Assembly (NCBI GenBank): GCA_036130055.1
Contig: JAYYOR010000022.1
Location: 1 to 39,226 of the forward strand
Length of the DNA: 39,226 nt
Origin: TMED69 sp036130055
GTDB taxonomy: Bacteria > Pseudomonadota > Gammaproteobacteria > Ga0077536
Reading direction: 5' to 3'
This document shows positions 23,521-31,780 of this stretch, one piece after another. Within the stretch, counting starts at the first letter, position 1, and the number at the start of each line of letters is the position of its first letter. The notes under the pieces were generated by a model that was not told the origin of the DNA, searched no databases, and worked only from the letters and a program-made list of their open reading frames with translations. The translations under genes were made by a program, and so were the position numbers.

Positions 23521-24270
23521 ATGAAAACAGTTGTTGCTAACTGGAAAATGAATGGTTCAAAAAAATTAGTTGACAGCTTTAAGGCTGAATCAGAAAATTT
23601 TGAAAACTTTGACTGCGAAGTTGTTTTGTGTCCGCCATTTATTTATTTAGAGAAGTTTATAGATTGTTTTGCGAACTCAGGAGTAAAATTTGGCGCACAA
23701 AATTGTAGTAAACAAAAAAAATGTGCCCTTACTGGCGAAATTTCATGTGAGATTTTAGCAGATCTAAATTGCCAGTTTGTTATAATTGGCCATTCCGAAC
23801 GAAGAAAATTTTTTAATGAGAAAAATGATGAGATCGCAGGAAAGATAAAGATGGCTAGAGGTGTTAATATGACCTCGATTTTATGTGTTGGAGAAAGTGC
23901 TCAGCAAAGAGATACAGGGGAGGTCGAAGCTGTATTAGAATCGCAATTAGAAGTGTTAGAGGCTGTCCCTAACATCCTTTCTGAAGACTCTGAACAGCTG
24001 ATAATTGCCTATGAGCCAGTTTGGGCGATTGGAACGGGGCTGACTCCTTCGCTTCAGGAAATTGATGAAGCACATATCTTTATAAAACAAACCTTAGAGC
24101 GGGTCTTTACCGGAAAGAGTTCTCAAATAAAAGTCCTTTACGGTGGGAGTGTCAACACCTTTAATGCCTTGGGACTATTTGCGTTAGAAAATGTTGATGG
24201 AGGATTAATAGGTGGTGCATCACTAGAAGTAAGTTCGTTCAAAGAGCTTTGCGCCATTGCTAGTTCTTAG
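23521..24270 (+). CDS. tpiA: Triosephosphate isomerase
   Basis: Interconverts dihydroxyacetone phosphate and glyceraldehyde 3-phosphate in glycolysis and gluconeogenesis. 249 aa. Catalytic residues are Lys9 (NWKMNG), His91 (IIGHSERRK) and Glu165 (AYEPVWAIGTG). The phosphate-binding loops VLYGGSVN and DGGLIGGASL are intact. AAGGG precedes the ATG. With aceA and aceB nearby it supports gluconeogenesis, though physical linkage here follows the conserved tpiA-secG-tRNA-nuo arrangement rather than pathway logic. Confidence 0.97.
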   Translation: MKTVVANWKMNGSKKLVDSFKAESENFENFDCEVVLCPPFIYLEKFIDCFANSGVKFGAQNCSKQKKCALTGEISCEILADLNCQFVIIGHSERRKFFNEKNDEIAGKIKMARGVNMTSILCVGESAQQRDTGEVEAVLESQLEVLEAVPNILSEDSEQLIIAYEPVWAIGTGLTPSLQEIDEAHIFIKQTLERVFTGKSSQIKVLYGGSVNTFNALGLFALENVDGGLIGGASLEVSSFKELCAIASS

Positions 24271-24296
24271 TTAATGTAAATTTAAGGAAATAAAAA

Positions 24297-24641
24297 ATGT
24301 CGGTAATCTTTATTATAATGTTAGGGCTACAAATAGTGGTAGCGGTACTGTTAGTAGGTCTGATTTTACTTCAACAAGGGAAAGGAGCAACAGCAGGCGC
24401 ATCTTTTGGTGGTGGAGCTTCAGAAACTGTTTTCGGGGCGAGGGGCTCGGCTAATTTTTTATCCAGAACAACTGCGGTGTTTGCGACTATTTTTCTTTTC
24501 AATAGCTTATTTTTGGGCTTTTTGTTTAGTAGTCAAAACCAGGATTCAAGTGTATTAGATAAGGCTCTTATCGTGGACGAGGTAGAAAAAGCTGAGTCTT
24601 CGGAGGGGGATAATAGCGACATTCCGGTATTACCCAATTAA
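24297..24641 (+). CDS. secG: Preprotein translocase subunit SecG
   Basis: Small accessory subunit of the SecYEG channel in the inner membrane. 114 aa with two membrane helices (about 3-22 and 54-75). Between them lies the conserved cytoplasmic loop LLQQGKGATAGASFGGGASETVFGARGSANFLSR, a diagnostic SecG pattern. The C-terminal tail is short and acidic. An AAGGA ribosome binding site precedes the ATG, 26 bases after tpiA. The tRNA-Leu gene follows within 30 bases, so both may be processed from one transcript. Confidence 0.95.
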   Translation: MSVIFIIMLGLQIVVAVLLVGLILLQQGKGATAGASFGGGASETVFGARGSANFLSRTTAVFATIFLFNSLFLGFLFSSQNQDSSVLDKALIVDEVEKAESSEGDNSDIPVLPN

Positions 24642-24671
24642 ATTAAACCGGAAACGCCAGAAGATCGTATT

Positions 24672-24753
24672 GCCGATGTGGTGGAATTGGTAGACACGCT
24701 GTCTTGAGGGGGCAGTGCTTAACAGCGTGCCGGTTCGACTCCGGCCATCGGCA
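24672..24753 (+). tRNA. tRNA-Leu (anticodon GAG)
   Basis: Class II tRNA with a long variable arm. The acceptor stem is GCCGATG (24672-24678) pairing with CATCGGC (24746-24752), discriminator A24753. The D-arm holds GTGGAATTGGTAGACAC. The anticodon stem CTGTC/GGCAG encloses loop TTGAGGG with anticodon GAG at 24706-24708, reading CUC and CUU. The T-arm is GCCGG-TTCGACT-CCGGC. The gene-encoded 3' end is A-CAA, so CCA is not encoded and must be added by the CCA enzyme. Position between secG and nuoA is conserved in betaproteobacteria and some others. Confidence 0.96.
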
Positions 24754-24785
24754 CAAATTTTTTGTCTTTTTTGAAATTTAGTAGC

Positions 24786-24811
24786 AGGAGGTAACCGCCT
24801 TAATATATAAT
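24786..24811 (+). promoter_or_regulatory. Candidate nuo promoter with overlapping dyad
   Basis: A perfect -10 hexamer TATAAT (24806-24811) lies 50 bases upstream of nuoA, but no -35 hexamer is recognisable at the right distance. In its place is the near-perfect inverted repeat AGGAGGTAACCGCCT (24786-24800; six of seven arm pairs match), a possible activator or repressor site. The nuo operon could equally be transcribed from the upstream secG-tRNA region. Confidence 0.35.
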
Positions 24812-24861
24812 TTAAATCTGCAGGGACACGATTATTTGGTCAAAATAACATGAGGATTTAA

Positions 24862-25230
24862 ATGCTGGAATTATATTTCCCCGTCATTTTATTTATCGCC
24901 GTCGGTATTTTTATAGGAGCAGCGGCCCTGGGGGCTAGCTTTGGAATTGGGCAGATATTAAAGACAAATTCCCCGGACTCGGAAAAAAATTCGCCATATG
25001 AGTGTGGTTTCGAAGCTTTTGAGGACGCTAGAATGAAGTTTGACGTTAGGTACTATTTAGTTGCCATTCTTTTTATCATATTTGACTTGGAAATAGCATT
25101 TTTTTTTCCATGGGCAGTGGTTCTAGATGAGCTCGGTTCTGTCGGCTTCTGGGCTATGATGATTTTTCTCGGGATTCTAGTTGTTGGTTTTATATATGAA
25201 TGGAAGAAAGGAGCGCTTGAATGGGAATGA
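24862..25230 (+). CDS. nuoA: NADH-quinone oxidoreductase subunit A
   Basis: Membrane subunit of complex I, at the junction with the peripheral arm. 122 aa with three helices. The conserved loop after helix 1 is SPYECGFEAFEDARMKFDVRYYLVAILFI, containing the invariant Cys of the E-C-G-F motif and the D-x-E in FDLEIAFFFPW. GAGG precedes the ATG. First gene of a complete nuoA-N operon; its stop overlaps the nuoB start by 10 bases. Confidence 0.96.
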   Translation: MLELYFPVILFIAVGIFIGAAALGASFGIGQILKTNSPDSEKNSPYECGFEAFEDARMKFDVRYYLVAILFIIFDLEIAFFFPWAVVLDELGSVGFWAMMIFLGILVVGFIYEWKKGALEWE

Positions 25231-25700
25231 GTGAAATAGAAAACCAAGGGTTTATTACTACAACAGTCGATTCTTTGTTAAATTGGGCTAGAACAGGCTC
25301 GATGTGGCCGATGACTTTTGGGCTAGCTTGCTGCGCGGTTGAAATGATGCATGCGGGAGCATCACGTTATGATCTCGACCGCTTCGGGGTAGTTTTTAGA
25401 CCTAGCCCTCGGCAGTCTGATGTGATGATTGTAGCTGGAACGTTGGTGAATAAAATGGCTCCGGCTTTGAGAAAAGTCTACGACCAGATGTCGGAACCTA
25501 AATGGGTTATTTCAATGGGCTCGTGCGCAAATGGGGGCGGTTATTACCATTACTCTTACTCGGTTACCCGGGGTTGTGACCGTGTTGTACCAGTCGATAT
25601 CTACGTTCCGGGGTGCCCACCCACTGCTGAAGCATTACTATTCGGAATTTTACAGCTTCAGAAAAAGATAAAGAATTCCACGACCTTCAATAGAGTATGA
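25221..25700 (+). CDS. nuoB: NADH-quinone oxidoreductase subunit B
   Basis: Carries the terminal [4Fe-4S] cluster N2 that passes electrons to quinone. 159 aa. Ligands are the tandem Cys37-Cys38 (GLACCAVEMMHAG), the Cys in MGSCANGGGYY, and the one in YVPGCPPTAEALLFG. I chose ATG 25221, seven bases after AAGGAG; a second ATG two codons later is possible. Overlaps nuoA. All four N2 ligands are present. Confidence 0.97.
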   Translation: MGMSEIENQGFITTTVDSLLNWARTGSMWPMTFGLACCAVEMMHAGASRYDLDRFGVVFRPSPRQSDVMIVAGTLVNKMAPALRKVYDQMSEPKWVISMGSCANGGGYYHYSYSVTRGCDRVVPVDIYVPGCPPTAEALLFGILQLQKKIKNSTTFNRV

Positions 25701-25710
25701 GGTAACGGAA

Positions 25711-26370
25711 TTGTTACAAAATAAAATTAACAGTTTAGAGGCTGAAGTTAAAAAATTCCTTCCTGATTCGATAGTGGATCTTAAAAAGGATAGGGGGGAA
25801 TTAACGATTGTGATTGAGCCCCGTAATATAATTCAAACGATGACTATTTTGAAAGAGACCGAAGAACTTTCTTTTAAGCAGTTGATTGACATTGCTACGA
25901 TTGATTATTTGCAATACGGTGTGTCTGATTGGAAGACCAATGATGCTTCGGGAAAAGGGTTTAGTCGGGCAAAAATTAACAAGAGTTTACCGACTGAACA
26001 AGTTCACAGGTTTGCTGTGTCTTATCATCTTTTGTCTTTGAAAAATAATTGGCGAATACGAATCAAAACTTTTGTTCCGGCTAATATGAAATTAGATAGC
26101 GTAATCGAAATATGGCCTTCAGCTGATTGGTTTGAGAGAGAGTCTTTCGATTTATTCGGGGTGCTGTTTGTCGGTCACCCAGATCTTAGACGTCTGCTAA
26201 CCGACTACGGATTTAGTGGCCATCCTTTCAGAAAAGATTTCCCGTTGGAGGGTTATACAGAAGTTAGGTACGATCCTGATGAAAAAAGAGTCGTAAACGA
26301 ACCCGTATCCATAGAGCCACGAACACTAGTCCCAAAGGTAATAAGAGATTCGGAAAACACCGAGAGTTAG
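25711..26370 (+). CDS. nuoC: NADH-quinone oxidoreductase subunit C
   Basis: The 30-kDa peripheral-arm subunit, 219 aa, which has no cofactor and packs against NuoD. The signature is ESFDLFGVLFVGHPDLRRLL followed by GHPFRKDFPLEGYTEVRYD. nuoC and nuoD are separate genes, unlike the fused nuoCD of enterobacteria, which agrees with a betaproteobacterium-like origin. The start is TTG 25711 with GGTAACGGAA upstream; no nearby ATG fits the family N terminus. The short C-terminal tail after EPRTLVPKV is variable. Confidence 0.96.
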   Translation: MLQNKINSLEAEVKKFLPDSIVDLKKDRGELTIVIEPRNIIQTMTILKETEELSFKQLIDIATIDYLQYGVSDWKTNDASGKGFSRAKINKSLPTEQVHRFAVSYHLLSLKNNWRIRIKTFVPANMKLDSVIEIWPSADWFERESFDLFGVLFVGHPDLRRLLTDYGFSGHPFRKDFPLEGYTEVRYDPDEKRVVNEPVSIEPRTLVPKVIRDSENTES

Positions 26371-26389
26371 CCAACTTAGTAGAAGAATA

Positions 26390-27643
26390 ATGCCAGAAAT
26401 TAAAAATATAACCATGAATTTTGGTCCCCAGCACCCAGCCGCACATGGGGTCCTGAGATTAATACTTGAAATGGATGGTGAAGTAATAGAAAGGGCAGAT
26501 CCACATATTGGGTTACTGCATCGAGCGACTGAGAAGCTTGCGGAAAATAAACCCTTCAATCAAAGCATTGGATATATGGATCGGTTAGATTATGTATCTA
26601 TGATGTGCAATGAGCATGCTTATGTACTCGCCATAGAAAAGTTGCTTGGCGTGGAAGCTCCGGTCAGGGCGAAATATATTCGGGTGATGTTTGATGAGAT
26701 TACCAGAATATTAAATCATCTTATGTGGTTAGGCGCCCACGGATTAGACATTGGCGCCATGTCGATGTTTCTCTATTGCTTTAGAGAAAGAGAAGATTTG
26801 ATGGATTGTTATGAAGCGGTCTCCGGGACACGAATGCACGCGACTTATTATCGGCCAGGCGGCGTTTACAGAGATTTACCTAATATAATGCCTCAATACC
26901 AGAAAACTCATTGGCGGAGTCAGAAAGAAGTCGACAAGTTAAACTCGAATAGGCAGGGTTCTCTGTTAGAATTCTTAAAAGACTTTGTATCAAGATTTCC
27001 AAAATGTATTGACGAATACGAGACATTACTTACCGATAATCGTATTTGGAAACAAAGAACAGTGGGAATTGGAATAGTGACACCAGAACGAGCAGAGGCG
27101 TTGGGATTTACCGGTCCCATGCTTAGAGGTTCCGGGATCCCATGGGATCTACGAAGAAAGCAACCTTACGAAGTTTACCAAGACTTGGAATTTGAGATAC
27201 CTGTGGGAGCGAATGGTGACTGTTATGATCGCTATTTGGTAAGAGTCGAAGAGATGAGACAGTCGACTAAAATTATAGACCAATGTATCGATTGGCTAGA
27301 GAAAAATCCAGGATCCGTACATATAGAAGATCCGAAATTAGTTCCTCCCAAGAGGGTGGATATGAAGAATGACATGGAATCTCTTATACATCATTTTAAG
27401 CTTTTCACGGAGGGTTATTGCGTTCCTCCTGGTGAAGTTTACAGCGCAATTGAACATCCTAAGGGCGAATTCGGCATCTATCTTGTGTCGGATGGTGCCA
27501 ATAAGCCTTATAGGCTAAAAATACGCGCTGCCGGATTTCCGCATCTTAGTTCAATGAATGAAATGGTTAAAGGACATCTGCTTGCTGATGTTGTCGCCGT
27601 AATTGGAACAATGGATGTTGTTTTCGGTGAGATTGATAGGTAA
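26390..27643 (+). CDS. nuoD: NADH-quinone oxidoreductase subunit D
   Basis: The 49-kDa subunit forming, with NuoB, the quinone-binding site. 417 aa. The quinone-site His lies in FGPQHPAAHGVLRL near the N terminus and the conserved Tyr in GYMDRLDYVSMM. Further blocks are EITRILNHLMWLGAHGLDIGAM, GTRMHATYYRPGGVYRDLP and the C-terminal VFGEIDR, whose remnant of the hydrogenase large-subunit motif is typical. AGAAG precedes the ATG. Confidence 0.97.
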   Translation: MPEIKNITMNFGPQHPAAHGVLRLILEMDGEVIERADPHIGLLHRATEKLAENKPFNQSIGYMDRLDYVSMMCNEHAYVLAIEKLLGVEAPVRAKYIRVMFDEITRILNHLMWLGAHGLDIGAMSMFLYCFREREDLMDCYEAVSGTRMHATYYRPGGVYRDLPNIMPQYQKTHWRSQKEVDKLNSNRQGSLLEFLKDFVSRFPKCIDEYETLLTDNRIWKQRTVGIGIVTPERAEALGFTGPMLRGSGIPWDLRRKQPYEVYQDLEFEIPVGANGDCYDRYLVRVEEMRQSTKIIDQCIDWLEKNPGSVHIEDPKLVPPKRVDMKNDMESLIHHFKLFTEGYCVPPGEVYSAIEHPKGEFGIYLVSDGANKPYRLKIRAAGFPHLSSMNEMVKGHLLADVVAVIGTMDVVFGEIDR

Positions 27644-27663
27644 ATTCTTTGTAGGTTTAAAAA

Positions 27664-28140
27664 ATGTTAAAGAAAGCCACGATTAAAAAGATTGAAGAAG
27701 AACTCAAGAAGTATCCGGAGGGCAAACAACAGTCGGCAATTGTATTCGCTCTTAATTCAGTGCAGCATGATAACGAAGGATATCTCACTACTGAACTGAT
27801 GAATCAGGTGGCCGACCTGCTCGAAATGCCGAAAGTTTCAGTGTACGAAGTTGCTTCTTTCTATTCTATGCTTGAAACTGTTCCTTGTGGCAGGAACAAT
27901 GTTGCAATTTGCACTAATATCTCATGTATGTTGAGGGGTAGTGATGAAATAGTTGAGCATGTTGAGAAGAAGCTTGGAATTAAGCTGGGCCAATCTACGA
28001 ATGATGGTAAAATATATCTAAAGAAAGAAGAGGAGTGCTTGGCGGCGTGTTGCGGTGCTCCCATGATGCAAGTGAATCATGTCTACCATGAAAATCTAAC
28101 AATAAAAAAAGTCGACGAAATTTTGGATGAATTAAAGTGA
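27664..28140 (+). CDS. nuoE: NADH-quinone oxidoreductase subunit E
   Basis: Thioredoxin-fold subunit holding [2Fe-2S] cluster N1a. 158 aa. Ligand pairs are visible as CTNISC (C-x4-C) and CLAAC (C-x3-C, in EECLAACCGAPMMQV). The N-terminal helical part has the typical EVASFYSML block. Its end overlaps the GTG start of nuoF by 4 bases. Confidence 0.96.
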   Translation: MLKKATIKKIEEELKKYPEGKQQSAIVFALNSVQHDNEGYLTTELMNQVADLLEMPKVSVYEVASFYSMLETVPCGRNNVAICTNISCMLRGSDEIVEHVEKKLGIKLGQSTNDGKIYLKKEEECLAACCGAPMMQVNHVYHENLTIKKVDEILDELK

Positions 28141-29426
28141 AAAAAAAAGATTTAAACCTAAATTGTTATTCTACTATCGAGCTAAATCAACCTTGGCTGC
28201 TAGCAACATACAGGTCTGTCGGAGGTTATGATGCTTGGGAATCGATTCTCAAAAATAAACCCTCTCCTGAATCGATCATTAATTTGGTTAAGGAATCAGG
28301 ATTGAGAGGAAGAGGAGGAGCTGGGTTCCCATCTGGTGTGAAATGGAGCTTCATGCCTAAAGATTCTGAGGTCAAGTATTTAGTATGCAACTCTGATGAA
28401 TCGGAACCTGGTACCTGCAAAGATCGGGACATCCTAAGATTCAATCCTCATTCTTTAATAGAGGGGATGGCAATAGCCGCTTATGCGATGGGGGTTACGG
28501 TTGCCTATAACTATATGCGAGGAGAATTTATGGATGAACCAGCTATTCGATTTAAGAATGCTCTCAAAGAGGCTCGTCAGGCTGGTCTGATCGGCTTAAA
28601 TCTAAAAGACTCAGGGGTTGACTTCGAGCTGTACGATCATGTGGGAGCTGGTGCTTATATTTGTGGGGAGGAAACTGCTTTGTTAGAATCCTTGGAGGGT
28701 AAAAAAGGTCTTCCTCGGTTTAAGCCGCCTTTCCCTGCTAGTTACGGGCTCTATGGAAAACCGACTACTATTAACAACACTGAGTCTCTGGCCTCTGTTC
28801 CTAAAATTATTCGAAACGGTGTCGATTGGTTTCAGTCAATCGGCAAGCCAAATAACTACGGAACTAAAATTTTCTCTGTAAGTGGACATGTCGAGAAGCC
28901 CGGAAATTATGAGATACCTTTGGGGACCCCCTTTGCGGAGTTGTTAGAACTCGCAGGTGGTGTCTTGGGCGGTAGAAAGCTGAAGGCTGTGATTCCAGGA
29001 GGCTCGTCTGTACCGGTAGTTCCAGGAGAGCAGATGCTCAAAACCGACATGGACTATGACTCAATAGCAAAAGTTGGCTCCATGCTTGGATCAGGAGCCG
29101 TCGTTGTAATGGATGAGACCACTGATATGGTAAAAGTGCTTAATAGAATTTCAAGATTTTATTATGCAGAATCTTGCGGCCAATGCACACCATGCAGAGA
29201 GGGGACTGGGTGGTTGTATCGAATGCTAGACAGGATTCTTTCAGGAGAAGGAAGTAGTTCCGATCTTGATCGGTTGCATGACGTTGCTTCCAAGATTGGT
29301 GGCACCACGATTTGCGCTCTAGGGGATGCTGCGGCTATGCCAGTGCTTAGCTTCATAAAACATTTTAGAGATGACTTTGAATTCTATGTAAAAACTGAAG
29401 ATGAAAAAAAAGTTGTTGCCAATTAA
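28137..29426 (+). CDS. nuoF: NADH-quinone oxidoreductase subunit F
   Basis: NADH-oxidising subunit with FMN and [4Fe-4S] cluster N3. 429 aa. NADH and FMN sites are GLRGRGGAGFPSGVKW and GAGAYICGEETALLESLEG. The N3 ligands are the three Cys in SCGQCTPCREGTGW and the Cys in TICALGDAAAMP. The start is GTG 28137, overlapping nuoE by 4 bases; no strong separate ribosome binding site is seen, so coupled translation is likely. Confidence 0.97.
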   Translation: MKKKDLNLNCYSTIELNQPWLLATYRSVGGYDAWESILKNKPSPESIINLVKESGLRGRGGAGFPSGVKWSFMPKDSEVKYLVCNSDESEPGTCKDRDILRFNPHSLIEGMAIAAYAMGVTVAYNYMRGEFMDEPAIRFKNALKEARQAGLIGLNLKDSGVDFELYDHVGAGAYICGEETALLESLEGKKGLPRFKPPFPASYGLYGKPTTINNTESLASVPKIIRNGVDWFQSIGKPNNYGTKIFSVSGHVEKPGNYEIPLGTPFAELLELAGGVLGGRKLKAVIPGGSSVPVVPGEQMLKTDMDYDSIAKVGSMLGSGAVVVMDETTDMVKVLNRISRFYYAESCGQCTPCREGTGWLYRMLDRILSGEGSSSDLDRLHDVASKIGGTTICALGDAAAMPVLSFIKHFRDDFEFYVKTEDEKKVVAN

Positions 29427-29443
29427 ATTTAAGAGTCAATTAG

Positions 29444-31780
29444 ATGAATAAAAAAAACGAAGTGTCCATAGAAATTAATGGCAACATTAGGTTTGCAAAG
29501 CCAGGCACCATGATCATAGAAGCCACAGATGCTGTTGGAGAGTACGTGCCGAGATTTTGCTATCATAAAAGTTTAAGCATTGCGGCGAACTGTCGAATGT
29601 GTTTAGTTGAGGTAGAGGGCGCACCTAAACCTCTTCCAGCCTGTGCGACTCCAGTGTCTGAAGGTATGAAGGTTTGGACGAAGTCGGAGAAAGCAAAAAA
29701 AGCGCAACATGGCACAATGGAGTTCTTACTGATAAATCATCCTTTGGATTGCCCTATATGTGATCAAGGTGGAGAATGCGAATTACAAGACTTGGCTGTG
29801 GGTTATGGAAGCGGAGTTTCTCAATATTCAGAAGCCAAGAGAGTTGTAGAGGATAAGAACATTGGGCCTTTAATAAAAACGGAAATGACTCGTTGCATTC
29901 ACTGTACAAGATGTGTTCGCTTCGGTGAGGAGATAGCTGGAATTAAAGAAATGGGTGCCATAGGACGTGGGGAGCACGTTGAAATCGGTACTTATATCGA
30001 ATCCGGTGTAAAATCAGAGCTTTCAGGTAACATGATTGATGTTTGTCCGGTTGGTGCTTTGACAAGTAAGCCATATCGATATTCGGCTCGCTCATGGGAG
30101 ATGCGACAGTCAGAAGGCGTTGCTCCTCATGATGGCCTAGGCTCTAACATTAACTTTCATATCAAGGGCCAAAATGTTAAGCGGGTTGTGCCGCGGGAAA
30201 ATGAAAACATCAACGATATCTGGATTTCGGATCGTGACCGTTTTAGTTATGAAGGCCTGACCAGTCCTAATAGGTTAATAGTCCCCAAACAAAAAATTGA
30301 CGGAAGATGGATAAGCTTGGATTGGGACAGTGCGTTCGACATAGTAAAAGAAAAACTTAAACAACCCCAAATTAAACGTAAACTAAGAGCTTTTGCATCT
30401 CCAAGCTCAACCAATGAAGAATTATTTCTATTGCAGGCTTTAGTGAGAGCCATTGGAAGTAATTATATCGACCATAGGCTTAGACAGACTGATTTCTCTA
30501 ATGATCAATTTGAACCGCTTTTCCCCAAAATTTCTAATAAAAAACAGTTGGAAGAAAGTGATTTGATTGTTTTGATAGGCGCGTTTCCTAGGACAGATCT
30601 CCCCACGTTAAATATATCAATACGTAATTCAGTCATGAAGGGTGCGAAGGTACTCGTGATAGACTCGTATGACCGAGAATTCAATCACAAAGTTGAAGAC
30701 AAAAAGATTGTACCTCCCTCCGACCTGCCCAGAGAACTGGAGAAAATATTAAAAAATCTTAACAAATCGAAACAAATCGCCGGTAAAGACAAATTCGCTG
30801 ACTTGATTGGAGCCGTCGAATCACCGGTAATACTTTTCGGCTCGACCATTGATCACCACCCAGAAAGAGGATACTTAGTATCTCTGATAAATAGAATTGC
30901 AAGAAAAGCGGGAGCTACAGCAGGGAATATCACACATGGTTCAAATGCCGCAGGGGCCTGGCTGGCCGGTGCAGTACCTTGCAGAAAACCTTATGGGTCT
31001 GTAGTCGAAGAGGATTTTGACTACGATTCTTTTTTCTCTGAGGACAAGGAAAATATGTTTTTACTTTTCGGTGTTGATCCACTTTTAGACTTTGCGAATG
31101 CACCGAGGGTAATCTCTTCTTTGGAAGAAGCAAATTTTGTGGTTGGTTTTAGTGCTTTTGAAAGTAGTTCTTTACTTGATTGTTGTGATTTGGTTTTACC
31201 GATTGCTGCCTATGCAGAAAATGAAGGTAGTTTTATAAATTGTTTTGGGATAACTCAAAAATTCAAAAGTGCAGTGAGGCCCCCTAAAGAAACAAAGCTC
31301 GGGTGGAAGATCTTGCGTAGGCTGGGGTTCGATATGGGCTTTCAAGGTTTTGAGGCTATCCATGTGGATGATATTTTCGATCCTTTCACCGAAAAAATTG
31401 TATTTGAAACAAATACCGCGGAAAGGGATAGTTTTACGAGAAAGAGAGAGAAAGTTAGTCAAGACAGTATTGAATTACTAGCAGAGATTCCCCCATACTC
31501 GGTGGACCAGTTGCTAAGAAATGCGGTAAGTTTGCAGCGAATGCCGCAAAGCGGAGATGATACTATTAGGCTAAACGAACTTTCTGCGTCGAAATTCAAT
31601 TTGTCTGATGGTGATAAGGTGGGCATTGAAGTAGCTGAATCAAGAGCTATTGGTGAAATAAAAATAGATAACGCGGTCCCTGCCAGAACTTGCCTAATTT
31701 TTGGAGCACGAGAACCTTTGGTTAATGTGGCCCTCAACGGTCAAAGCGTCAGGCTATTTAATATTCAGGGTGATGTTTGA
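29444..31780 (+). CDS. nuoG: NADH-quinone oxidoreductase subunit G
   Basis: Largest peripheral-arm subunit, 778 aa. The N-terminal ferredoxin domain binds N1b (Cys in RFCYHKS, NCRMC and ACATP). The His-Cys3 site of N5 is in HPLDCPICDQGGECELQD with its upstream His. N4 uses CIHCTRC and the CPVGAL Cys. The extra N7 cluster cysteines found in E. coli and Thermus are absent (the region reads GLGSNINFHIKG), as in alpha- and betaproteobacteria and mitochondria. The rest is a molybdopterin-oxidoreductase-like domain without cofactor. The nuoH start overlaps its end by 8 bases. Confidence 0.96.
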   Translation: MNKKNEVSIEINGNIRFAKPGTMIIEATDAVGEYVPRFCYHKSLSIAANCRMCLVEVEGAPKPLPACATPVSEGMKVWTKSEKAKKAQHGTMEFLLINHPLDCPICDQGGECELQDLAVGYGSGVSQYSEAKRVVEDKNIGPLIKTEMTRCIHCTRCVRFGEEIAGIKEMGAIGRGEHVEIGTYIESGVKSELSGNMIDVCPVGALTSKPYRYSARSWEMRQSEGVAPHDGLGSNINFHIKGQNVKRVVPRENENINDIWISDRDRFSYEGLTSPNRLIVPKQKIDGRWISLDWDSAFDIVKEKLKQPQIKRKLRAFASPSSTNEELFLLQALVRAIGSNYIDHRLRQTDFSNDQFEPLFPKISNKKQLEESDLIVLIGAFPRTDLPTLNISIRNSVMKGAKVLVIDSYDREFNHKVEDKKIVPPSDLPRELEKILKNLNKSKQIAGKDKFADLIGAVESPVILFGSTIDHHPERGYLVSLINRIARKAGATAGNITHGSNAAGAWLAGAVPCRKPYGSVVEEDFDYDSFFSEDKENMFLLFGVDPLLDFANAPRVISSLEEANFVVGFSAFESSSLLDCCDLVLPIAAYAENEGSFINCFGITQKFKSAVRPPKETKLGWKILRRLGFDMGFQGFEAIHVDDIFDPFTEKIVFETNTAERDSFTRKREKVSQDSIELLAEIPPYSVDQLLRNAVSLQRMPQSGDDTIRLNELSASKFNLSDGDKVGIEVAESRAIGEIKIDNAVPARTCLIFGAREPLVNVALNGQSVRLFNIQGDV

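Noticed and set aside
24753..24772. T-rich tract after the tRNA as an intrinsic terminator
   Set aside because: The only possible stem is a 5-bp, almost wholly A-T pairing; too weak to call, and nuoA follows in the same direction.
24851..24862. Three-codon mini-ORF (ATG AGG ATT TAA) just before nuoA
   Set aside because: It simply contains the GAGG ribosome binding site of nuoA; nothing shows it is translated.
31701..31772. Longer NuoH start inside nuoG
   Set aside because: The extra 24 residues are not part of the NuoH family and would overlap nuoG by 80 bases; starts at 31773 or 31791 fit better.
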